Assembly: GCF_016906305.1 (NCBI RefSeq) | Contig: NZ_JADDOL010000002.1 | Span: 124,001 to 188,000 of the forward strand | DNA from: Alloalcanivorax marinus | GTDB taxonomy: Bacteria > Pseudomonadota > Gammaproteobacteria > Pseudomonadales > Alcanivoracaceae | Length of the DNA stretch: 64,000 nt | Direction of reading: 5' to 3' | Shown here: positions 59,363 to 64,000 of the stretch, piece after piece | Layout: each line of letters opens with the position of its first letter | Position numbering within the stretch: position 1 is the first letter of the stretch | Made by a program: the position numbers and the translations under genes | Notes under the pieces: generated by a model | Databases searched by the model: none | Seen by the model: only the letters and a program-made list of their open reading frames with translations | Told to the model about the DNA's origin: nothing

Positions 59363-60165
59363 GCGAATCCCGCGTCACGCTGTCCATCGAAAACCACATC
59401 GCCACCGTCACCCTGAACCGGCCGGACAAGTACAACGGGCTGGACCTGGAAACGCTGACGGCGCTGGTGAAAACCGCCCGTGCTCTGAAGAAGAACCGGG
59501 ACGTGCGGGTGGTGATTCTGCGCGGCGCGGGCAAGGCGTTCTGCGCCGGCCTGGACTTCGGCACCGTCACCAAAACGCCGATGAAAATGCTGCTGGCGTT
59601 CACCAAATTCGGGGTGCGCAAAACCAACCTGTTCCAGAAAGCCTGCTGGGCCTGGCGGCAACTGCCGGTGCCGGTGATCGCCGAGCTGCACGGCTATTGT
59701 TATGGCGGTGGCCTGCAACTGGCGCTGGCGGCGGACTTCCGCGTCGCCGCGCCGGACTGCGAACTGTCGGTGATGGAAATCAAATGGGGCCTGATCCCGG
59801 ACATGACCGGCACCGTCACGCTCCGTGAACTGGTGCCCCTGGACGTGGCCAAGGAACTGGCCATGACCGGCCGCCGCTTCGACGCCCGCGAAGCCAAACA
59901 ACTCAACCTGGTGACCCGGGTCGCCGACGAGCCGCGCGCCGAAAGCCAGGCCCTGGCCCACGCCCTGCTGGAACGCTCCCCGGACGCCATCAGCGCCACC
60001 AAGGCCCTGTTCCAGCGCACCTGGAACCAGTCCGAGGACCAGGCCTTCCACGAGGAATCGCGGCTGCAGTTCAAGCTGCTGCGCGGCAAGAACCAGGGCG
60101 AAGCCATGGCCGCCAACTTCAAGAAACGGGCGCCCGACTTCCGCAACCGGCAGCGGGATTACTGA
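59359..60165 (+). CDS. Crotonase-family enoyl-CoA hydratase/isomerase, ECH1-like
   Basis: A 268-aa crotonase. The oxyanion-hole motifs FCAGLDF and [10 protein letters not shown] are present. The usual first hydratase glutamate is Gln120, while Glu140 (VMEIKWG) and Asp148 (IPDMTG) match the Glu/Asp pair of delta3,5-delta2,4-dienoyl-CoA isomerase (ECH1). An isomerase role in unsaturated fatty-acid oxidation is therefore more likely than simple hydration; this is inference from alignment by eye. It overlaps the gatB stop by 4 bp. Confidence 0.85.
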   Translation: MSESRVTLSIENHIATVTLNRPDKYNGLDLETLTALVKTARALKKNRDVRVVILRGAGKAFCAGLDFGTVTKTPMKMLLAFTKFGVRKTNLFQKACWAWRQLPVPVIAELHGYCYGGGLQLALAADFRVAAPDCELSVMEIKWGLIPDMTGTVTLRELVPLDVAKELAMTGRRFDAREAKQLNLVTRVADEPRAESQALAHALLERSPDAISATKALFQRTWNQSEDQAFHEESRLQFKLLRGKNQGEAMAANFKKRAPDFRNRQRDY

Positions 60166-60184
60166 GCCCAAGTTCCCCTTCCGT

Positions 60185-60221
60185 GGCCGTATTTTCCAAA
60201 TACGGCCAATATACGGCCAAT
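60185..60221. repeat. Inverted plus direct repeats after the crotonase gene
   Basis: GGCCGTATTT (60185-60194) and AAATACGGCC (60198-60207) form a perfect 10-bp stem with a 3-nt loop. ATACGGCCAAT is then directly duplicated (60200-60210, 60211-60221). No T-run follows. The remaining gap to 60401 has a short broken frame (ATG 60228 region, MSRGDNEEHIL..., stop within 30 codons) and no gene that can be called. Confidence 0.6.
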
Positions 60222-60401
60222 CACCATGTCCAGGGGCGATAACGAGGAACACATTCTGAGCGCCCTCCGGGAGCCGTGGCCCCGCCAGCCAGCAGGACAT
60301 TCTTGAACGCCTGGCCGCCCGGGTCCTGAGCCGCCTCCGCCGGATCACACCGAACACGACGTGCAAATCGTGGGCACCGGCCGGGGGTCGCGGTCCGACG
60401 T

Positions 60402-61910
60402 CTAAAAGCGCCACTCGAACTTCAGACTGGCGGTGTTTTCCTCATAGCTGTAGAGCCAGTCCACATTGCTGCGTACCCGGGTGTGCTCCAGATTAAGGCT
60501 GGGCACCAGGCCGGCCAGGGACCAGCGCGGCGCACTGAGTACCGCCATGTAACGCTGCTCCCGATCCTCGCGGCGCGCGTCCAGCAGAGCGCTGTAGGCG
60601 TCGTAGCGCTTCTCGCGAAGCGATGCGAACACGGTCAGATCCATGCCCGGCAGCAGCGGCTTCGCCACGCCCAGGCGCACGCCGTACTGCCGGTAGGAAC
60701 TGATGGCCTCGCGGGTGTCACGATCCAGGCCGTCGAGCCCGCCGAACAGGGTCCAGTCCGTTCCCAGGCGATGCCAAAGCGTGGCGTACAACGCCCGTGA
60801 AGCCCCATCGAAACGGGCATGGGCGTCCTGGTCATAGCGCAGATGCTTGTGCTCGGCTTCCAGCTTGAAGGCGGTGCGTGGCGAGCGGTAATGCATCCAT
60901 TCCGCGCGCCCGCCCCAGGCCTGGTAGAGCGCATCGTTGCCGTAATCGGTGTATTCGAACAGCGGCGACAGCGCGTAGCGGTTGCGCGCGTTCCGATACT
61001 GATAACCGGCGGCCAGACTGTAGGTGCTCTGATTGTAGATGCTGTGATCCCGATAGCGGTCGCCGTAGGCCAGCCCGCGCAGGAACAGGCCGTGGTGGCC
61101 CGGCAGAAAGAGCGTTTTTTCCACCGCCGCCTCGAAGCCCAGACTTTCGGTTTCGATGGCTTCCGGCGCCGACCGGCGGATGAAGCAGGCGCCGTTGCTG
61201 AACATCAGCAGACAGGTCTCGCTTTCGGAACTCAGGTTCACGTTGTCACTGTAGCCCGGGCCCGCCGCCAGCCTGCCCTGCCAGCTGCCCCGCTCGGCGA
61301 TGGCTTGCAGAAACGCGGTGACCGTAGCACGCACGCCCTCCACCCGAGGATCGCCGTCGGGCAGTTGCTCCCGTATCGCTCGGAATCGGCGGCGCGCCTC
61401 CCAGGTCTCATGGTTCTCGAACAGCACCCGGGCCAGTTCCAGCCGGCCCGGCAGAAAGTCCGGTTTCAGAGCCAGCAAGGTACGGAACTCCGCCTCCGCG
61501 GTGTCCAACTCGCCGCGCAGGCGCGCCAGTTTGCCCCGGGCGTAATGCAGCAGCAGTGGATCCGGATTTTCCAGCGCCCGGTAGACCTCCAGGAAACGGG
61601 CCGCCGCCGACCAGTTGCGATTGCGTAACGCCACGTACAGCGCCCGCCCCAGATCGTCGCGGTTGTTTTGCACCGGGTAGGTCCGACCGTTAATGATCAA
61701 ATCGGGCAGTGGCCGGTCCTTGGCGCGCTCCTCCTCCAGCAGGTCCTGTTCCCGTTCCCGGGCGGAACGTTCCAGGCCCTGGTTCAAGCGAAGCTCGGTG
61801 TCCTGGTCCGCGCCATGGACAGCCGGAACAGGAAGGATAAAAAGCAAAAAAACGAGGCCGTAAACGCCACGCACTTTGTAGCCCAACGAGGAGCGGAAAA
61901 GAAAAGCCAT
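60402..61910 (-). CDS. Slam-type outer-membrane translocon (DUF560, type XI secretion)
   Basis: A 502-aa protein. A signal peptide (VFLLFILPVPAVHG) is followed by a periplasmic TPR-like helical domain (about 75-190; ALYVALRNRNWSAAARFLEVY, ARGKLARLRGELDTAEAEFRTLLALKPDFLPGRLELARVLFE). A 14-strand-type beta-barrel follows and ends in FEWRF. This is the layout of Slam proteins, which move TbpB-like lipoproteins or hemophilin-like proteins across the outer membrane. The gene just upstream encodes a TbpB-barrel-like secreted protein, its likely client. Confidence 0.88.
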   Translation of the reverse strand: MAFLFRSSLGYKVRGVYGLVFLLFILPVPAVHGADQDTELRLNQGLERSAREREQDLLEEERAKDRPLPDLIINGRTYPVQNNRDDLGRALYVALRNRNWSAAARFLEVYRALENPDPLLLHYARGKLARLRGELDTAEAEFRTLLALKPDFLPGRLELARVLFENHETWEARRRFRAIREQLPDGDPRVEGVRATVTAFLQAIAERGSWQGRLAAGPGYSDNVNLSSESETCLLMFSNGACFIRRSAPEAIETESLGFEAAVEKTLFLPGHHGLFLRGLAYGDRYRDHSIYNQSTYSLAAGYQYRNARNRYALSPLFEYTDYGNDALYQAWGGRAEWMHYRSPRTAFKLEAEHKHLRYDQDAHARFDGASRALYATLWHRLGTDWTLFGGLDGLDRDTREAISSYRQYGVRLGVAKPLLPGMDLTVFASLREKRYDAYSALLDARREDREQRYMAVLSAPRWSLAGLVPSLNLEHTRVRSNVDWLYSYEENTASLKFEWRF

Positions 61911-61985
61911 GGGGCAGCGGAATCCTTGCGGCGGGAAGGCCGGTCGGTGTCCTTTCCGAAACCGGCCCAGCGAACAAACGAGAAC

Positions 61986-62738
61986 TTAACGTGCACCACC
62001 AAAGGCGGTGTCGTAGTCGCTGTTGCCGCTGAAGGTGGCCATGCCGGCCAGGGCGGCGGCGTTGCTGCCGTAGAACTCGCCCACGCTGACGCCGGTCTCG
62101 GTACCCGCGCCACCAATGGCGATAGCGTCCCCAGAGAACGAGGAGCCACTAATAGTGGCGTCAACGCCGATGGAAAGCGCGCTGCTGCTAAAACTACCGG
62201 TTACGGTGTTGCCGCTGAAGTCCGCGGTCAGAGTCCCGCTGAGCGCGCCACCGGCGGTATGTTGGTTAATCCCGGTCACGGTGTAATCCACCTGGCCGGT
62301 AGTCGGCATGGTGGCATCCACATTGCCCTTCTCACCCACGTAGTACACGGCCCGGTGCTCGAAGTTCGGACCGCCGGCTTCGGACCATTCGCCGAACCAG
62401 ACGTCCTCGCTGCCGGCCTGGGCGAAGCTGAACACGCCCATGCCGCTGTGATCGGGATCGTCCACGTCAATCGGCGAGCTCAGGGTATGCACTCCGTCGA
62501 TATCAGAGGGGGAAAAGACGGACAGGAACTGGAAGTCCACCTTGTCATCGATGTTCATGGAGTTGGTTTCCACGCCAATGCCGGCCAGGCCGGATGTGTG
62601 CGGCCCGGCGTCCACCGTGGAGGTGCCGGCCTCGACATAGGTGTTGTCGCTCTCGCCGCCGACCACGGCCGCCTGGGTCAGTGAAGCGGCGGACAGCGCC
62701 GCCACGGCCAGCGCCGCTTTGAAGGTCATCTCTTTCAT
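61986..62738 (-). CDS. Slam-dependent secreted/surface protein (TbpB-barrel type)
   Basis: A 250-aa protein with a signal peptide ending LTQAA-VVGG and no lipobox cysteine, so it is probably secreted rather than lipid-anchored, like hemophilins. The C-terminal GVSVGEFYGSNAAALAGMATFSG matches the end of the eight-stranded TbpB-like barrel recognised by Slam. Gly, Ser and Thr are common in the barrel half. The start at 62738 has AGGAG seven bases upstream. It is followed after 75 bp by the Slam gene. The ligand (haem, metal or other) is unknown. Confidence 0.82.
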   Translation of the reverse strand: MKEMTFKAALAVAALSAASLTQAAVVGGESDNTYVEAGTSTVDAGPHTSGLAGIGVETNSMNIDDKVDFQFLSVFSPSDIDGVHTLSSPIDVDDPDHSGMGVFSFAQAGSEDVWFGEWSEAGGPNFEHRAVYYVGEKGNVDATMPTTGQVDYTVTGINQHTAGGALSGTLTADFSGNTVTGSFSSSALSIGVDATISGSSFSGDAIAIGGAGTETGVSVGEFYGSNAAALAGMATFSGNSDYDTAFGGAR

Positions 62739-62778
62739 TGCTCGACTCCTTGATCCGTTATTGATAAATCCCAAAGAG

Positions 62779-62795
62779 ATGCGAAGAATTCGCAT
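62779..62795. promoter_or_regulatory. Inverted repeat upstream of the Slam client gene
   Basis: ATGCGAA-GAA-TTCGCAT is a 7-3-7 perfect inverted repeat about 40 bp before the client start, in an AT-rich promoter-like stretch. It may be the operator of a metal-responsive regulator such as Fur or Zur, but does not match either consensus closely. Confidence 0.35.
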
Positions 62796-62864
62796 TCTCA
62801 TATGGATAACGAGAGCGGAGACGCGCTTTTTCATTGCCGGCCGAAAATTTTAGTGGTCCATCGC

Positions 62865-62892
62865 AAAAAAACCGGGCCCGAAGGCCCGGTTT
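62865..62892 (-). terminator. Terminator of the partial secreted-protein gene
   Basis: ACCGGGCC and GGCCCGGT form an 8-bp stem with a 4-nt loop, followed in the minus direction by a U-run (62870-62865). Confidence 0.85.
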
Positions 62893-62917
62893 GTCATACA
62901 CCGAAAAAAGTAAGGGA

Positions 62918-64000
62918 TTAATAACCTTCGATTGTTACCGTCCAGCCCGGCCTCTCCTGCACACTGAAGCTGCCCCGGATATTGGCAGACCGCAAACGTT
63001 GCAGAATCTGAAAGGCTTCACCAAAGCTGGAAGGTGGTGTCTCCCCCGTGATCTCCACTTTATAGACAAGCTCCACGGTTTCCCCCTCGGCAATGAGATA
63101 GCCATTACCCACGGTTTCACCGGTGGCCGTATCCAGGAACAAGGAACTGTAATTCATGTTCTCGGACCCGGTTTCCACGTTCATCAGCGTGTAGTCACCG
63201 CCGAAGGCGGTGAACCGGAAACGTTGCACTTCAATTTCCGGACCTTTCCAGGGGAAGACGTGCGAGGCACCAAACGCATTGCCTATGGTAAGCGGAAAAA
63301 AAGTCTGCACATCAACACTGGACGGCTCCGCCGCTAGATTTTTTGAAGGGACTTCCATCAGCAACGTCGGGTAATTCGCCCGCTCCACGGCATGTACCGT
63401 GGCCGTGAACGGTCCGGCGAACTCACTGCCGTCGTAGACCTGATACTCGAAGACATAGACGCCCGGCTCGGTCGGCGACAACGCGGGCTTTGAACAGGGC
63501 CATTCCGTGTACGCCTCAATACGTTCCCTGAAGGCCTGCCAGGTCTCCTCGCTCACCGGCGTCCAGGCTTCCACACAGGTATTATCGCCAAAGACGCCGT
63601 CCATGCCGGAGGACCCGTTTACCTGCATCCGATTGCCCGCTGGCGCGCTGACCAGGGTCCAGAGGTGACTGAGCGTATCGCCGTCCGGATCGGTGCTGTC
63701 CGCTTCCAGTTTGAATTGGTCGGCCCGGAACTCGTTTCGGTCACCCTCAAGCCACTGGTTCGTGATGACGAAGGGTTGCGCCGCATCGTAGTGCGGATGT
63801 TGCGGCCCCGGATTGGCGTGATTCTCATAGTCGGCAATGCCCGCGGTGGCTTTGTATATCCGGGTGATGGGCGCGTTGTTTTCGGTTTTGGCAAGCACCG
63901 TGACTTCGTACAGGCTGTTACCCGGTACATAGTTGCTGGTGGCCCCATGTTCATCGGTGACCATCAGGGCCACCACATAGGCGCCGGCCCGATCCGGGGT
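62918..64000 (-). CDS. Large secreted protein with PKD/Ig-like domains, partial (5' end outside window)
   Basis: The last 361 codons are in the window; the frame stays open to the right edge, reading TPDRAGAYVVALMVTDEHGATSN at the edge, so the start lies beyond it. That sequence and the later LEADSTDPDGDTLSHLWTLVSAPAGN and GVYVFEYQVYDGSEFAGPFTATV are PKD/cadherin-like repeats of calcium-rich surface proteins. The final 130 aa are beta-rich and unrecognised. Two cysteines (NTCVEAW and WPCSK) may form a disulfide. It has its own terminator and precedes the Slam pair on the same strand. Confidence 0.75.
   Translation of the reverse strand, partial: TPDRAGAYVVALMVTDEHGATSNYVPGNSLYEVTVLAKTENNAPITRIYKATAGIADYENHANPGPQHPHYDAAQPFVITNQWLEGDRNEFRADQFKLEADSTDPDGDTLSHLWTLVSAPAGNRMQVNGSSGMDGVFGDNTCVEAWTPVSEETWQAFRERIEAYTEWPCSKPALSPTEPGVYVFEYQVYDGSEFAGPFTATVHAVERANYPTLLMEVPSKNLAAEPSSVDVQTFFPLTIGNAFGASHVFPWKGPEIEVQRFRFTAFGGDYTLMNVETGSENMNYSSLFLDTATGETVGNGYLIAEGETVELVYKVEITGETPPSSFGEAFQILQRLRSANIRGSFSVQERPGWTVTIEGY

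Noticed and set aside
60228-60320. Small gene after the crotonase (MSRGDNEEHIL...)
   Set aside because: Stops after about 26 codons with no good ribosome site; treated as degenerate sequence.

Overview
The window is GC-rich DNA of a gammaproteobacterium. The conserved gene order (rpoN-hpf-ptsN-rapZ-npr; murA-hisG-hisD-hisC-algW; mreBCD-maf-yhdP-nitrilase-tldD; gatCAB) follows the Pseudomonas / Oceanospirillales arrangement. A FadL-type porin, an LCAD-like acyl-CoA dehydrogenase and REP elements fit a marine, lipid- or hydrocarbon-using relative such as Alcanivoracaceae. That placement is inference from gene order and protein resemblance only.

Layout. 1-2003 is the leader-proximal part of a type I-F CRISPR array (34 repeats, 33 spacers, running off the left edge), with its AT-rich leader to about 2160. 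No cas gene lies in the window. 2.3-9.7 kb holds a FadL-like porin, an acyl-CoA dehydrogenase, zapE, an alpha/beta hydrolase, zapG, sulfate adenylyltransferase and a lipid-kinase-like protein. 9.75-11.7 kb holds a Nif3-like protein and the periplasmic protease DegS/AlgW. 11.76-16.6 kb is one very large lipoprotein gene with eleven InlB-type repeats and a C-terminal domain that looks like a metallopeptidase without its zinc ligands. It lies between hisC and algW, which are neighbours in Pseudomonas. 16.7-22.1 kb carries hisC-hisD-hisG-murA-ibaG and a lone mlaC.

22.2-25.6 kb is the LPS precursor and export operon kdsD-kdsC-lptC-lptA-lptB. 25.6-29.1 kb is the rpoN / nitrogen-PTS cluster, with a near-perfect sigma-54 promoter in front of rpoN itself. 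mgtE, two tandem membrane paralogues, pmbA and darP follow. 34.3-43.1 kb is an MdtABC/MuxABC-type RND efflux operon with its own outer-membrane factor. Its predicted promoter is overlapped by a Fur-box-like sequence. 43.3-46.7 kb has an MFS transporter, a MORN-repeat C13-peptidase lipoprotein and a stand-alone cyclic-nucleotide-binding protein. These, with the efflux operon, split tldD from darP/pmbA. 46.7-56 kb is the envelope and cell-shape cluster tldD, nitrilase, yhdP, maf, mreD, mreC and mreB. 56.2-60.2 kb is gatCAB plus a crotonase-family gene. 60.4-62.7 kb is a predicted type XI (Slam) secretion pair, and the window ends inside a large PKD/Ig-like secreted protein gene.

Much of the window serves the cell envelope: LPS synthesis and export (kdsD to lptB), peptidoglycan (murA), phospholipid transport (mlaC, yhdP), shape (mreBCD), the envelope stress protease (algW), efflux, and surface or secreted proteins. 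The accessory parts are the CRISPR array, the giant lipoprotein, the efflux/MORN-C13 block and the Slam locus.
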